Origin: Tissierella simiarum
GTDB lineage: Bacteria; Bacillota; Clostridia; Tissierellales; Tissierellaceae
Assembly: GCF_018917865.1 (NCBI RefSeq)
Contig: NZ_JAHLPM010000021.1
Location: 1-51,596 of the forward strand
Length of the DNA: 51,596 nucleotides
Direction of reading: 5' to 3'
The position numbers and the translations under genes are program-made. The notes below the pieces were generated by a model, which ran no database searches, was not told the DNA's origin, and was given only the letters and a program-made list of their open reading frames with translations. The number at the start of each line of letters is the position of its first letter. Positions within the stretch are counted from its first letter, which is position 1. Positions 43,375 to 51,596 of this stretch are shown here, in pieces.

Positions 43375-44670
43375 TCTATACTTAGAATTATAATATTCTA
43401 TATTTTTGCCTATTTCATTTAACAAACTAATAAGAACATTTATCTCATCATGGTCATTATAAAGTCCAAAACTTATTCTTACCATTCCAGGTCTAGGTAA
43501 GTTTTCATCTTTTTTATATTTTTCCATTTCCGATGAAGATATATTAAGAAGTTTTTGAATATAAGGTTGGGCACAGAAACACCCATTTCTTACTGCTATT
43601 CCACCTTCCATAGCTAGAACTTTAGCTACAGTTTCATGGAGCATACCTTCTATATTAAAGGAGATGATTGATACTTTTTGGTCTACATCAATATCATCAT
43701 ATAGGATAATATTAGGTATTGACCTCATTCTTTCAAGAGTGAATTTAGTTAATCCTTTTTCATATTCTTCAACTTTTTTTATATTCAATGATAATAAAGT
43801 TTTAATACTAGTGACTAAAGCCACTACTCCCATTAAATTAGGAGTTCCTGCTTCCTCCTTTAAGGGAGGATCTTCCCAAATAACATCATTAAGGGTTACT
43901 AATTTTACTGTTCCACCGCCAGTTTGTTCTGAAAATCCATCTTTAAAGGTTTCTTTTGGAGCTACTAATACTCCCACACCAAAGGGAGCATACATCTTAT
44001 GGCCAGAGAATGCTATATAGTCAATATGTTCATCACTGTTTTTAGGTTTAATATCAAAGGCATGATGAGGTATTAATTGTGCTCCATCTACTAAGATTTT
44101 AGCTCCATATTTATGTGCCAATTTGGCTATGTCGTAGATAGGATTTAAATAACCTGTTACGTTGGAAGCCCCAGTTACAGTTACCAAACCTACTTTTCCT
44201 TTGTGTTTTTTTAATTTATATTCTAAGTCTTCTATAGATAATCTCCCTCTGCTGTCCACTTCTACATAATCCATATTATATTTATATCTCCAAGGTAATA
44301 AGTTTGAATGATGCTCCATATATGTAGAAAGGACTATTTTATCTCCTAGAGTATCTTTAAGTCTATAAGATAGTTTATTTATACATTCTGTAGTATTTTT
44401 TAGGAAAACGACTGTATGGTAATCTCTGTCTCCTTTTATAAAATCTAAAATTACTTCTCTTCCTTCATCGTAAATCTTAGAAGATAGTATGGATTTATAA
44501 CCTGTTCCTCTGTGAACAGAAGAGTAAGTAGAAGAAAAATTATTTACTTCTTCTAATACAGAATAAAAAGGAGGAGTAGTTGCGGCATTATCAAAGTTTA
44601 TATAGGGTGCCATAATACCGTCTACTATTGGAACTAAAGAATTTTTTCCAACAACTAAATTTCTATACAT
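43357..44670 (-). CDS. Cysteine desulfurase-like class V aminotransferase
   Basis: 437 residues. PLP-binding residues are visible: H121 (EHHSNLLPW), D195 and Q198 (VDGAQLIPH) and the Schiff-base lysine K225 in AFSGHKMYAPFG. The mobile loop holds C364 and C366 in RNGCFCAQPY, one of which should be the catalytic cysteine. It is most like SufS/Csd-type enzymes but has an extra N-terminus and shares an operon with a DsrE2 protein, not with SUF or ISC genes. It probably supplies persulfide sulfur to DsrE2. An AAAGGTG ribosome binding site precedes the ATG. Confidence 0.88.
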   Translation of the reverse strand: MYRNLVVGKNSLVPIVDGIMAPYINFDNAATTPPFYSVLEEVNNFSSTYSSVHRGTGYKSILSSKIYDEGREVILDFIKGDRDYHTVVFLKNTTECINKLSYRLKDTLGDKIVLSTYMEHHSNLLPWRYKYNMDYVEVDSRGRLSIEDLEYKLKKHKGKVGLVTVTGASNVTGYLNPIYDIAKLAHKYGAKILVDGAQLIPHHAFDIKPKNSDEHIDYIAFSGHKMYAPFGVGVLVAPKETFKDGFSEQTGGGTVKLVTLNDVIWEDPPLKEEAGTPNLMGVVALVTSIKTLLSLNIKKVEEYEKGLTKFTLERMRSIPNIILYDDIDVDQKVSIISFNIEGMLHETVAKVLAMEGGIAVRNGCFCAQPYIQKLLNISSSEMEKYKKDENLPRPGMVRISFGLYNDHDEINVLISLLNEIGKNIEYYNSKYRNLPFY

Positions 44671-44766
44671 AGTATCACCTTTATTTAAAGTATTACTATT
44701 AGTATATTAAAGCTTGAAGATTTGGTGTCAGTTATTATGAAAGGCAAGTTATTTAAGTTTTCTCCA

Positions 44767-44796
44767 TTGTTCAACATTGCATCTTTATATTATAAT
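44767..44796 (+). promoter_or_regulatory. Promoter of the DMT transporter gene
   Basis: TTGTTC (44767-44772), an 18-bp spacer and TATAAT (44791-44796), 28 bp before the start codon. Confidence 0.6.
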
Positions 44797-44824
44797 ATAT
44801 ACAAAAGAACTTAGGGAGGAAATT

Positions 44825-45709
44825 ATGGGCAATAAAAAAAGCTTATATGCAGATTTATCTTTGTTTATAGTAGCTATTATTTGGGGAAGTGGATTTGTAG
44901 TTACTAAAAGTACTTTGGATCGTATAACTCCATATCACATGTTAGCTTTTAGATTTATAATAGCGGCATTATTGATGGGAATAGTATTTTTTAAAAACCT
45001 AAAGAAAATTACCATGGAGGATATAAAGGCAGGTATACTTGTAGGGGTATTCCTCTTTGGAGGATTTGCTACTCAAACTGTTGGTCTAAAATATACAACG
45101 GCAGGTAAACAAGCATTTATTACTGCTACTAACGTAGTCATGGTGCCCTTTATTTATTGGATAATTAGTAAGAAAAGACCAGATAATTATGATATGGCTG
45201 GGGCTTTTTTATGTTTAATTGGTATTGGAATACTCAGTATTGAAAAGGATTTAACTATAGGGTATGGAGATTTACTTACTTTAATATGTGCTGTATTTTT
45301 TGCTTTTCACATATCCTCTGTAGGATATTTCGCTAAAGATAAAGATCCAGTGGCTCTATCCGTAATTCAAATAGCTACCGCAGGTGTTTTATCTTTAATA
45401 TTTGCTTTATTATTTGAACCTAAGATGGCTATTATTCAAAAAAATACAGTATTTCCTATCCTGTATTTAGCGGTTTTTAGTACTTTATTAGCTTTTTTAA
45501 TTCAAAATGTAGCACAAAAATATACTTCATCTACTCATACGGCAATTATATTAAGTTTTGAAGCCGTCTTCGGAAGTATATTTTCCTTAATATTTCTGAA
45601 AGAGCCTTTTACTGCTAGATTTTTAATTGGCTGCTTAGCTATACTTACTTCCGTAATAACTAGTGAAACTAAGTGGGAATTTTTGAGGACAAAAAATAAG
45701 TCGAATTAG
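44825..45709 (+). CDS. EamA/DMT-family transporter
   Basis: 294 residues with ten hydrophobic segments in two EamA repeats. SLFIVAIIWGSGFVVTK opens the first repeat and FAFHISSVGYFAKD and SSTHTAIILSFEAVFGSIFS belong to the second. Members export amino acids, metabolites or drugs; the substrate cannot be told. I chose ATG 44825, preceded by AGGGAGGA; a longer frame to 44777 has no ribosome binding site and would add a poor N-terminus. It is transcribed alone. Confidence 0.9.
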   Translation: MGNKKSLYADLSLFIVAIIWGSGFVVTKSTLDRITPYHMLAFRFIIAALLMGIVFFKNLKKITMEDIKAGILVGVFLFGGFATQTVGLKYTTAGKQAFITATNVVMVPFIYWIISKKRPDNYDMAGAFLCLIGIGILSIEKDLTIGYGDLLTLICAVFFAFHISSVGYFAKDKDPVALSVIQIATAGVLSLIFALLFEPKMAIIQKNTVFPILYLAVFSTLLAFLIQNVAQKYTSSTHTAIILSFEAVFGSIFSLIFLKEPFTARFLIGCLAILTSVITSETKWEFLRTKNKSN

Positions 45710-45741
45710 ATTTTTAAATACATCTTAATTGTAATATTAAT

Positions 45742-45770
45742 TTCACATCCTTAATCATAAATGATATAAT
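45742..45770 (+). promoter_or_regulatory. Promoter of the glnK-glnL-like operon
   Basis: TTCACA (45742-45747, five of six matches), a 17-bp spacer and TATAAT (45765-45770) preceded by TG, an extended -10. The start codon is 45 bases downstream. Confidence 0.75.
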
Positions 45771-45814
45771 AAAATTGCATGTTATATTCTATTTTAAAAG
45801 GTTTAGGTGATGAG

Positions 45815-47101
45815 ATGAAAAGTTATAAGAAGGCCTTATTTGGATCTCTTATAGTAGGATTGGCTTCTCAATTTTATATTAATTTTTATATATCTAATTT
45901 CAAATTTTCATTGGCAGGTGTAGCATTTCCCTTGTTTCTATATTTTTATAATGATATTAATCCTATGTTTTTTGGACTAGCATCAGGAGTATCTTTATTT
46001 TTATTTAGAGTATTTTTTCATGTAATAATAAATGGTATAGGTGGGCAAATATTTACTTTGTTTCTACCAGAAGCTATCTTTTATATATTTTATGGAATCT
46101 TATTTTATATAGGATCTAAGAAGATTAAAGATATTACTATAAATAGGATGTTTTTAGTAGCTATGGCAAGCGATTTCCTAGGGAACATGCTAGAAGTATA
46201 TATTAGAATAGGAGTAGATCTTTTTACCAAAGATTACTTAATTATAGAAACTCTTATATTAGTAGCTGTGGCTAGGGCAGGTATAACATGGGCTGTAATT
46301 CTTGTATATAAGTATTATAAACTTTTTATCATCAAAGAAGAACATGAAGAAAGATATAAAAGATTATTATGGTTAACTTCAAGATTAAAAACAGAGATTT
46401 ATTGGATGGAAAAAAACATGGATCATATTGAAAAGGTTATGTCTAATGCCTATGAACTATTTTTAAAGATAAATAACAAGGAGGAAGAAGGGAGTTGGAC
46501 TAACAGAGCCTTAGAAATATCAAAGGATGTCCATGAGATAAAGAAAGAGTATGGCTTAGTGGTTAGGGGCATAGAAGAAATAATTGAAAATAGATTAGAC
46601 AATAAAGGTATGCATTTTCACGAGTTGATGATTATTTTAAAAGAAAGTATGAGTAGAGAAGTTAAGTACCATAATAAGGACATAGTTATAGAATATAAAT
46701 TAGGTAAAGATTTCTATACTGAAAAACATTATTTTTTAATGTCTATATTAAGGAATATGATTATGAACTCAATAGATGCCATAGAAAGTCGTGGAACAAT
46801 TAAATTTATTCACTACATAGAAGAACAAAACCATATTTTTATAGTTACAGACAATGGTTGTGGAATTGAAGGTGAAGACTTAATTCATATATTTTCGCCA
46901 GGGTATTCTACAAAAATAGATTATATAACTGGCCAAGTAAATAGAGGATTGGGTCTTAGTTTAATACAAAATATAGTAAGTGATAATCTAAAAGGAGATG
47001 TCTATGTTTATTCAGAGAAAAACAAAGGTACTACCTTTGAAATATCCATTCCAATGGGTGAATTGGAGGGTATAATAGATGAAGATTTTCATATTAGATG
47101 A
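45815..47101 (+). CDS. Membrane sensor kinase, GlnK/YcbA-like
   Basis: 428 residues. About five or six membrane segments (residues 10-180) come first. The linker WLTSRLKTEIYWMEKNMDHIEKVMSNAY holds the probable phosphorylated His; I see no standard HisKA motif. A GHKL ATPase domain has NSIDAIESRG, DNGCGIEGED and RGLGLSLIQNIV. It is similar in order and context to B. subtilis GlnK (YcbA), which responds to glutamine. I chose ATG 45815, preceded by AGGTGATG; the ATG at 45779 lacks a ribosome binding site. The end overlaps the next gene by 23 bp. Confidence 0.85.
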   Translation: MKSYKKALFGSLIVGLASQFYINFYISNFKFSLAGVAFPLFLYFYNDINPMFFGLASGVSLFLFRVFFHVIINGIGGQIFTLFLPEAIFYIFYGILFYIGSKKIKDITINRMFLVAMASDFLGNMLEVYIRIGVDLFTKDYLIIETLILVAVARAGITWAVILVYKYYKLFIIKEEHEERYKRLLWLTSRLKTEIYWMEKNMDHIEKVMSNAYELFLKINNKEEEGSWTNRALEISKDVHEIKKEYGLVVRGIEEIIENRLDNKGMHFHELMIILKESMSREVKYHNKDIVIEYKLGKDFYTEKHYFLMSILRNMIMNSIDAIESRGTIKFIHYIEEQNHIFIVTDNGCGIEGEDLIHIFSPGYSTKIDYITGQVNRGLGLSLIQNIVSDNLKGDVYVYSEKNKGTTFEISIPMGELEGIIDEDFHIR

Positions 47102-47924
47102 TGATCTTAGTATAATTAGAATTCTTAAAAAGATAATTTTTGATAGAAATCTAGGAATAGTAATTGGAGATGCTAGTGAAGGTAAAGAAGGATTAGAAGA
47201 AATTTTGGCTACAGAGCCAGACTTGGTACTTATAGATATGCTTATGTCTGATAAAGATGGACTTTCTATAGTCAAAGAATTAAAGGAAATTGGTCTAAAA
47301 ACCCAGTTTATAATGATATCCCAAGTATCTTCTAAACAAATGGTAGAAAAGGCATATAGGTATGGAGTTGAATACTATATTTATAAGCCAATAAATGCCT
47401 TGGAAGTAGAAACTATTATTAAAAGATTAAAAGATAAAATAGAATTAGAAAATAAAATGATGAAACTTCAACAAATATTTAACGATATTCCTCCTTTAAA
47501 TCAAAATGATTTATCTACAACTTATTGTGAGCAAACTATCAATGCTGCCTTATTAAAATTAGGGGTTATAGGCGAAAAAGGAAGTAAGGATATTGTTAAA
47601 GTTGTTAAGTTTGTGGTTGAAAATAAGATAAATATCAATGATATAACCATTAGAGAGATATGTAGTCAATTTACAGAGAATCCTAAATCTATGGAACAAA
47701 GAATAAGGAGAACTGTTAATATAGCTTTAGGTAATTTAGCCAGTCTAGGTATTGAAGACTATATGAATGAAACCTTCGTTGAGTATTCTAACACCTTGTT
47801 TAATTTTGAACAAGTAAAAAAGGAAATGGACTATATAAGACAGAAATCTATGATAAGAGGATCAATAAATATAAAGAAATTTCTAACTGGACTTGCAATG
47901 CATTGTGAAAATAAAAACAATTAG
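47079..47924 (+). CDS. Response regulator, GlnL/YcbB-like
   Basis: 281 residues. The receiver (1-120) has DDD at 7-9, D53 in LIDMLMSDKDG and YKPINALE. The C-terminal part (about 140-275) is a YcbB-type DNA-binding domain with TYCEQTINAALLKLGVIGE, REICSQFTENPKSMEQRIRR and SMIRGSINIKKFLTGLA. This domain is specific to GlnL-type regulators. In B. subtilis GlnK-GlnL activates a glutaminase and a glutamine transporter when glutamine is plentiful; here a symporter gene follows directly, which supports the same role. Confidence 0.9.
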   Translation: MKIFILDDDLSIIRILKKIIFDRNLGIVIGDASEGKEGLEEILATEPDLVLIDMLMSDKDGLSIVKELKEIGLKTQFIMISQVSSKQMVEKAYRYGVEYYIYKPINALEVETIIKRLKDKIELENKMMKLQQIFNDIPPLNQNDLSTTYCEQTINAALLKLGVIGEKGSKDIVKVVKFVVENKININDITIREICSQFTENPKSMEQRIRRTVNIALGNLASLGIEDYMNETFVEYSNTLFNFEQVKKEMDYIRQKSMIRGSINIKKFLTGLAMHCENKNN

Positions 47925-47948
47925 AAATATTCAGAAAATATAATTGGT

Positions 47949-47974
47949 TTTTTTGAAGTTTTTTGAAGTTTGGT
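47949..47974. promoter_or_regulatory. GlnL-type direct-repeat boxes
   Basis: Three T-rich hexamers (TTTTTT, TTTTTT, TTTGGT) separated by GAAG, a regular 10-bp period. From memory, B. subtilis GlnL binds TTTTGTN4TTTTGT, the same spacing. They lie between the glnL-like gene and the symporter gene, about 160 bp before the symporter start. Confidence 0.6.
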
Positions 47975-47978
47975 GAAA

Positions 47979-48025
47979 CCAGCAGTATATACTTTGATTA
48001 CTTAAATTAAAGTATAGGCTGCTGG
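47979..48025 (+). terminator. Hairpin between the GlnL-like boxes and the symporter gene
   Basis: CCAGCAG pairs with CTGCTGG, and ATACTTT with AAAGTAT, separated by a small internal loop; ATATTTATTT follows. It may end the glnK-glnL transcript or act as a leader attenuator of the symporter gene. Confidence 0.6.
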
Positions 48026-48133
48026 ATATTTATTTACTACTAAAAAACGTTTTCATTACTATGATTTTTAATAAAGTAGTATCATTTATCTGGCAGATAT
48101 ACAAGTATGGTCAATATAGAAAGGAGACGCTCT

Positions 48134-49495
48134 ATGGAAACTTTATTAAAAATCAATGGCATTATTCATTCTTTTGTATGGGGACCACCTATGCTTGTAC
48201 TATTAGTGGGCACAGGTATTTATTTAACTTTTCGTACTAATTTTTTCTCAATAACAAAACTTGGTTACATTCTTAAAAACACTTTATTGAAGATGTTTTC
48301 TAAAGAAGAAAAAGGTGAAGGGGAGGTAACAGCATTTCAAGCAGTTGCTACAGCACTGGCGGCTACTGTAGGTACAGGAAATATTGCTGGTGTTGCTACA
48401 GCTATAGCCGTTGGAGGACCAGGTGCTATATTTTGGATGTGGATTGCTGCACTATTTGGTATGACTACTAAATTCGCAGAAGTAGTACTTGCTATACAAT
48501 ATAGAGAAAAGACTCCTGATGGAAGATTTGTGGGAGGTCCAATGTATTATATTACAAATGGGCTAAAGAAGAAATGGCTTGCATATATATTTGCAGTATT
48601 TGGAGCGATGGCAGCATTTGGTATAGGAAATATGGTTCAATCAAATTCTATTGCTGCTTCCCTTGAAGCTACATTTGGCCTTAATAAATTTCTTGTAGGA
48701 ATAATTTTAGCAGTATTTGCAGCCATAGTTATCGTAGGTGGTATTAAAAGAATAGGGACTGTAACAGAAAAATTAGTACCATTTATGGCTGCATTCTATA
48801 TATTAGGTGGTCTAGTAATTATTATTTTAAATATAAAGAATATTCCAGAAGCATTTAAATTAATATTTAGTAGTGCATTTACTGGAACAGCAGCTGTAGG
48901 AGGTTTTGCAGGGTCTACTTTGAAACTAGCTATGACAAAAGGTGTTGCTCGTGGAGTATTTACCAATGAAGCGGGTCTTGGTAGTGCACCAATAGCTCAT
49001 GCTGCAGCCACTACAGATCATCCAGTACGTCAAGGACTATGGGGAGTATTTGAAGTTTTTATGGACACAATCGTTATTTGCTCAATAACTGCATTAGTAA
49101 TTATAACTTCCGGTGTATGGAAGAGTGGAGAAACAGGAGCGGCTCTTACTACTATGGCTTTCAAGGAAGGGCTTCCAGGAAATTGGGGTGGATATATAGT
49201 TTCAATAGGAATACTATTATTTGCATTTTCTACTATATTAGGCTGGGAATATTATGGGGAGCGTTGTGCTGAATATATCTTTGGACCTAAAGTTAACATG
49301 ATTTATAGAATTATATGGATACCATTTATTATTATAGGAGCTATAGGGGGACTTGAAACACTTTGGGATTTAGCAGATACGTTAAATGGTTTAATGGCTA
49401 TTCCAAATTTAATAGGAGTTTTTGCTTTAAATGGAGTTGTAATTAAACTTACTAAGGAATTTTTTAAGAAAGAATATGCAACTGAAAAAAGATGA
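48134..49495 (+). CDS. Sodium:alanine/glutamine symporter, AGCS family (GlnT/AlsT-like)
   Basis: 453 residues with about eleven hydrophobic segments. FQAVATALAATVGTGNIAGVATAI, split over helix 3, is the AGCS signature, and RGVFTNEAGLGSAPIAHAAA and the C-terminal WGGYIVSIGILLFAFST are typical. AGCS proteins take up alanine, glycine or glutamine with sodium. The gene directly follows a GlnK-GlnL-like pair and GlnL-like boxes, so glutamine is the probable substrate. I chose ATG 48134, preceded by AAAGGAG; the frame extends upstream to 48107 without a ribosome binding site. Confidence 0.9.
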   Translation: METLLKINGIIHSFVWGPPMLVLLVGTGIYLTFRTNFFSITKLGYILKNTLLKMFSKEEKGEGEVTAFQAVATALAATVGTGNIAGVATAIAVGGPGAIFWMWIAALFGMTTKFAEVVLAIQYREKTPDGRFVGGPMYYITNGLKKKWLAYIFAVFGAMAAFGIGNMVQSNSIAASLEATFGLNKFLVGIILAVFAAIVIVGGIKRIGTVTEKLVPFMAAFYILGGLVIIILNIKNIPEAFKLIFSSAFTGTAAVGGFAGSTLKLAMTKGVARGVFTNEAGLGSAPIAHAAATTDHPVRQGLWGVFEVFMDTIVICSITALVIITSGVWKSGETGAALTTMAFKEGLPGNWGGYIVSIGILLFAFSTILGWEYYGERCAEYIFGPKVNMIYRIIWIPFIIIGAIGGLETLWDLADTLNGLMAIPNLIGVFALNGVVIKLTKEFFKKEYATEKR

Positions 49496-49500
49496 TATAT

Positions 49501-49544
49501 AAATAAGATGGACATATTTCAAGCAAAATATGTCCATCTTATTT
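49501..49544. terminator. Bidirectional terminator
   Basis: A 19-bp stem, AAATAAGATGGACATATTT with its reverse complement, and a 6-base loop, between convergent genes. Confidence 0.9.
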
Positions 49545-49551
49545 GAGCTTT

Positions 49552-50235
49552 TTATTCATTTTCTTTTTCTTTTCTATACTTATCCATTACGCTAGCAAAA
49601 ATTTCTGCACTAGAAGGTGGAGTATAGGTAATAGCATTTGCTCCAGCTTCTATAGTTTCTAAGATAGTCTCTTCTGTAGGACCACCTGTAGCAATAATAG
49701 GCAATTCTTTTCCGAACTCTTCTCTTAGTAACTTTACTAAATAAGCTGTTTTTGGACCACCGGAAATATTTAATATACTGGCTCCAGACTTAACCTTTCC
49801 TTTATAATCATCACATTCCGATACTACTGTAGCTATTATAGGGATATCAATTCTTTCCCTCATTTTTTTAATAACATCATTATCTGTAGGAGCGTTTACT
49901 ACTACACCATAGGCTCCCATAAGTTCTGCTTGAAGTGCAATATTAATAGATCTTTTGCCAGTAGTCAGACCTCCTCCCACTCCTACAAATACGGGAACTG
50001 GAGCTACTTCTAATATAGCTTGAGTTATGGATAATTGAGGTGTAAATGGATATACAGCGATTATGGAATTTGCATTAGTGTTTTTAATGATGGCTACATC
50101 TGTTGAAAAAAGTAAAGATTTAATTCTTGTACCTAGAACTTTAATTCCACTAGCTTTATATATTACAGGAGGGACCTCTATTATTCTAGATCTAAGTTGA
50201 CTTTTAACTTCAGGAATATATTTTTCTTTTTCCAT
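49552..50235 (-). CDS. TIM-barrel protein of unknown function
   Basis: 227 residues predicted to fold as a beta/alpha barrel: alternating strands VAIIKNTNANSIIAVYPF, VFVGVGGGLTTGKRS, GAYGVVVNAPTDNDV, IIATVVSECDDYKGK and SILNISGGP, then the C-terminal phosphate-binding pattern LPIIATGGPTEETI and ANAITYTPP. The last two strands match standard phosphate-binding barrels. Relatives are often called 'hydrolase', without evidence I know of. AGGAGG precedes the ATG. It is transcribed alone, divergently from the DUF1538 gene. Confidence 0.78.
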   Translation of the reverse strand: MEKEKYIPEVKSQLRSRIIEVPPVIYKASGIKVLGTRIKSLLFSTDVAIIKNTNANSIIAVYPFTPQLSITQAILEVAPVPVFVGVGGGLTTGKRSINIALQAELMGAYGVVVNAPTDNDVIKKMRERIDIPIIATVVSECDDYKGKVKSGASILNISGGPKTAYLVKLLREEFGKELPIIATGGPTEETILETIEAGANAITYTPPSSAEIFASVMDKYRKEKENE

Positions 50236-50418
50236 AAAAAACCTCCTATTTTAAATAGTTTACATAAGATTATATTATAATCAATACTCCATAAATACCC
50301 TTTTTATTAGGAATTAAACCTTTATATTATTTAATTTCCAATATAATGGGTATATACTACTTGTTACACATCTTAAGCAGGGTAACCGCCATCATATATA
50401 TAAAGGAGAGGACTAGTT

Positions 50419-51120
50419 ATGAAAGTGTTAGAAGGATTAAGCGCCCTGTGGGAAACCTTAAGGAGTATTATTCCCCTAACTGCTGTACTTACTCTTTTTC
50501 AATTAGTAATTCTAAAAAAACCCATAGACAATGTGAAAGAGTTTATAATTGGATTTGCACTTAGTGTTTTTGGTCTACATTTTTTCTTAAAGGGAGTATC
50601 TATGAGTTTACTGCCTTTAGGTGATTCAGTAGGTAAAAATTTAGTAGTTTTAGAACGTAGATGGGTTATAGTTATTATAGCTTTTGTTATTGGATATTTT
50701 GGAACTTTGGTGGAACCAGCATTAAAGGCTTTAGCTTTAGAGGTTGAAGAAATATCTGTTGGTGCAATACCTCATAAGGTACTTATTCATGCTGTGGCTA
50801 TTGGATTTGGATTAGGTATGAGTATAGGTATATTAAAGATATTAAAGGATATATCCTATATTAAGATAATAGTACCTTTATTAGCAGCTATAATTATACT
50901 AGCTTTTTTTGCACCAGAAGCTTTTGTATCCATAGCTATGGATTCAGCTAGTGCTACTACTGGACCGGTTAACATTCCTTTAAATATGGCGTTAGCCATA
51001 GGATTAGCTAGTATAATAGAAAGTGCAGATCCGCTTTTATCAGGATTTGGTATAGTTGGTCTTACTTCTATAGGTGCTATGATTTCTGTATTGACTTTAG
51101 GGATATTAACTAAATTTTAA
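50419..51120 (+). CDS. DUF1538 membrane protein
   Basis: 233 residues with about seven hydrophobic segments. FGLHFFLKGVSMSLLPLGDSVG and SASATTGPVNIPLNMALAIGL are characteristic DUF1538 regions. The family often occurs as two genes or a two-domain protein next to a PII gene; here there is a single copy and then a PII gene 15 bases later. It is presumed to be a transporter, substrate unknown. AAAGGAGAGG precedes the ATG. Confidence 0.85.
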   Translation: MKVLEGLSALWETLRSIIPLTAVLTLFQLVILKKPIDNVKEFIIGFALSVFGLHFFLKGVSMSLLPLGDSVGKNLVVLERRWVIVIIAFVIGYFGTLVEPALKALALEVEEISVGAIPHKVLIHAVAIGFGLGMSIGILKILKDISYIKIIVPLLAAIIILAFFAPEAFVSIAMDSASATTGPVNIPLNMALAIGLASIIESADPLLSGFGIVGLTSIGAMISVLTLGILTKF

Positions 51121-51135
51121 GAAAGGAGACATAAA

Positions 51136-51462
51136 ATGTTTGAGGTTAAATGCATAGTGGCTATTGTTGAAAGGGGAAAGGCAGATAAAATTGTAAATAG
51201 AGCTAAAATGGCTGGAGCTACGGGAGCTACTATAGTTTATGGTAGAGGTACAGGTGAAAGTGAGATAATTAAATTTTTAAATATACACATAGAGGCATCG
51301 AAAGAAATAATAATTATATTAACCAAAATAGATAAATATAGACCTATATTCGATGCAATAATTGAAGCTGGTCGATTGAAAGAACCAGGTACAGGTATTA
51401 TATTTACAGTACCTGTAACAAATCTAGTTGGATTACACCATAGAGAAATGTTCGAAGAATAA
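51136..51462 (+). CDS. PII-family signal protein paired with DUF1538
   Basis: 108 residues with the PII/ferredoxin-like pattern: strand FEVKCIVAIVERGKAD, helix, strand GATIVYGRGTG, a second strand KEIIIILTKIDK, helix, and a final GTGIIFTVPVTNLVGL. The T-loop region is short and has no Tyr at the uridylylation place. The C-terminal motif (EPGTGIIFTVPV) resembles the PII-like protein at 25419. AAAGGAGA precedes the ATG. Its position directly after a transporter-like gene suggests it binds and controls that protein. Confidence 0.82.
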   Translation: MFEVKCIVAIVERGKADKIVNRAKMAGATGATIVYGRGTGESEIIKFLNIHIEASKEIIIILTKIDKYRPIFDAIIEAGRLKEPGTGIIFTVPVTNLVGLHHREMFEE

Positions 51463-51477
51463 AAATAGGACTGATAT

Positions 51478-51503
51478 TGAACTGACCTTTGTCAAGTAGA
51501 CAG
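51478..51503. repeat. Probable terminal inverted repeat of an IS3-family element
   Basis: TGAACTGACCTTTGTCAAGT begins the element 16 bp after the PII stop codon and 18 bp before the end of the transposase frame. Starting with TG and ending about there, it has the look of an IS3/IS150-group end. The other end is outside the window. Confidence 0.6.
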
Positions 51504-51520
51504 ATAATTTAATTAAAATA

Positions 51521-51596
51521 TTATGCACATTTGGATGCATGGTTTCGATATTCTAAAGGAGCCATGCATCTTAGTTTTTTTTGAAGTCTTCTTTCG
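51521..51596 (-). mobile_element. IS3-family transposase, C-terminal end (cut by window edge)
   Basis: On the minus strand the last 24 codons read ERRLQKKLRC-MAPLEYRNHASKCA-stop. The C-terminus with (M)xPxEYRxH is characteristic of IS3-family OrfB integrases. The catalytic DDE residues lie beyond the window edge. Confidence 0.75.

Noticed and set aside
1-51596. CRISPR arrays, tRNA or rRNA genes
   Set aside because: No regularly spaced repeats of 24-40 bp with unique spacers, no tRNA cloverleaf with a T-loop GGTTCRA in context and no rRNA segments were noticed on either strand.

Overview
The window is low-GC DNA with closely packed genes, short intergenic hairpin terminators and strong AGGAGG-type ribosome binding sites. 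That is typical of an anaerobic member of the Clostridia. Two activators of oxygen-sensitive 2-hydroxyacyl-CoA dehydratases, a D-serine dehydratase and a sodium/amino-acid symporter point to an amino-acid fermenter, perhaps of the Tissierellales; that placement is an inference. No rRNA, tRNA or CRISPR array was seen. All identifications come from reading the sequence and recalling protein families; no database was searched.

Layout. 1-356 is debris: the tail of a TnpB-like protein, an IS200/IS605-type right end and the 3' end of an interrupted gene. 567-13981 holds a small dehydratase activase, a sensor kinase/regulator pair, a CPBP protease, an operon of a ROK regulator with two half-size chromate transporters, a 1418-residue double activase, an aldehyde dehydrogenase and a lipoprotein. 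14087-17650 holds a frameshifted acetyltransferase, an AraC-type regulator with a Cys-rich N-terminus behind a perfect Fur box, a DUF438/hemerythrin/PAS protein and a C_GCAxxG_C_C redox protein. 17714-20675 is acquired DNA: a lipoprotein/XRE membrane regulator pair, decayed conjugative-element genes (TraG/VirD4, Maff2) of clearly higher GC, and an IS200/IS605 tnpA tail with its right end.

20688-33861 is mostly housekeeping: TDT transporter, DJ-1/PfpI protein, AIM24 protein, YjiH membrane protein, 3-methyladenine DNA glycosylase, a PII-like protein with a CPA2 antiporter, an LCP cell-wall ligase, type 2 IPP isomerase, a DUF2207 membrane protein, then birA, an NAD(P)H-hydrate epimerase, a small membrane protein and bioY with a BirA operator. 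34072-42720 carries two ABC-2 exporter systems. One is led by a GntR/YtrA regulator behind a 53-bp palindrome. The other is a bacitracin/lantibiotic-protection type with its own two-component system. A D-serine dehydratase lies between them. 42856-44670 is a sulfur-transfer pair (cysteine desulfurase-like enzyme and DsrE2). 45815-49495 is a glutamine-sensing GlnK-GlnL pair followed by an AGCS symporter, with GlnL-like boxes between them. The window ends with a TIM-barrel protein, a DUF1538 membrane protein with a PII protein, and the end of an IS3-family element.

The most interesting points are: two separate transporter/PII-like pairs; a Fur-controlled AraC regulator with a possible small RNA beside it; a hairpin that hides the dsrE2 ribosome binding site and carries the upstream stop codon in its loop; a hairpin between the ribosome binding site and start of the giant activase; a poly(A) frameshift in the acetyltransferase; and three genes where an ATG sits inside the Shine-Dalgarno sequence and can mislead start calling.
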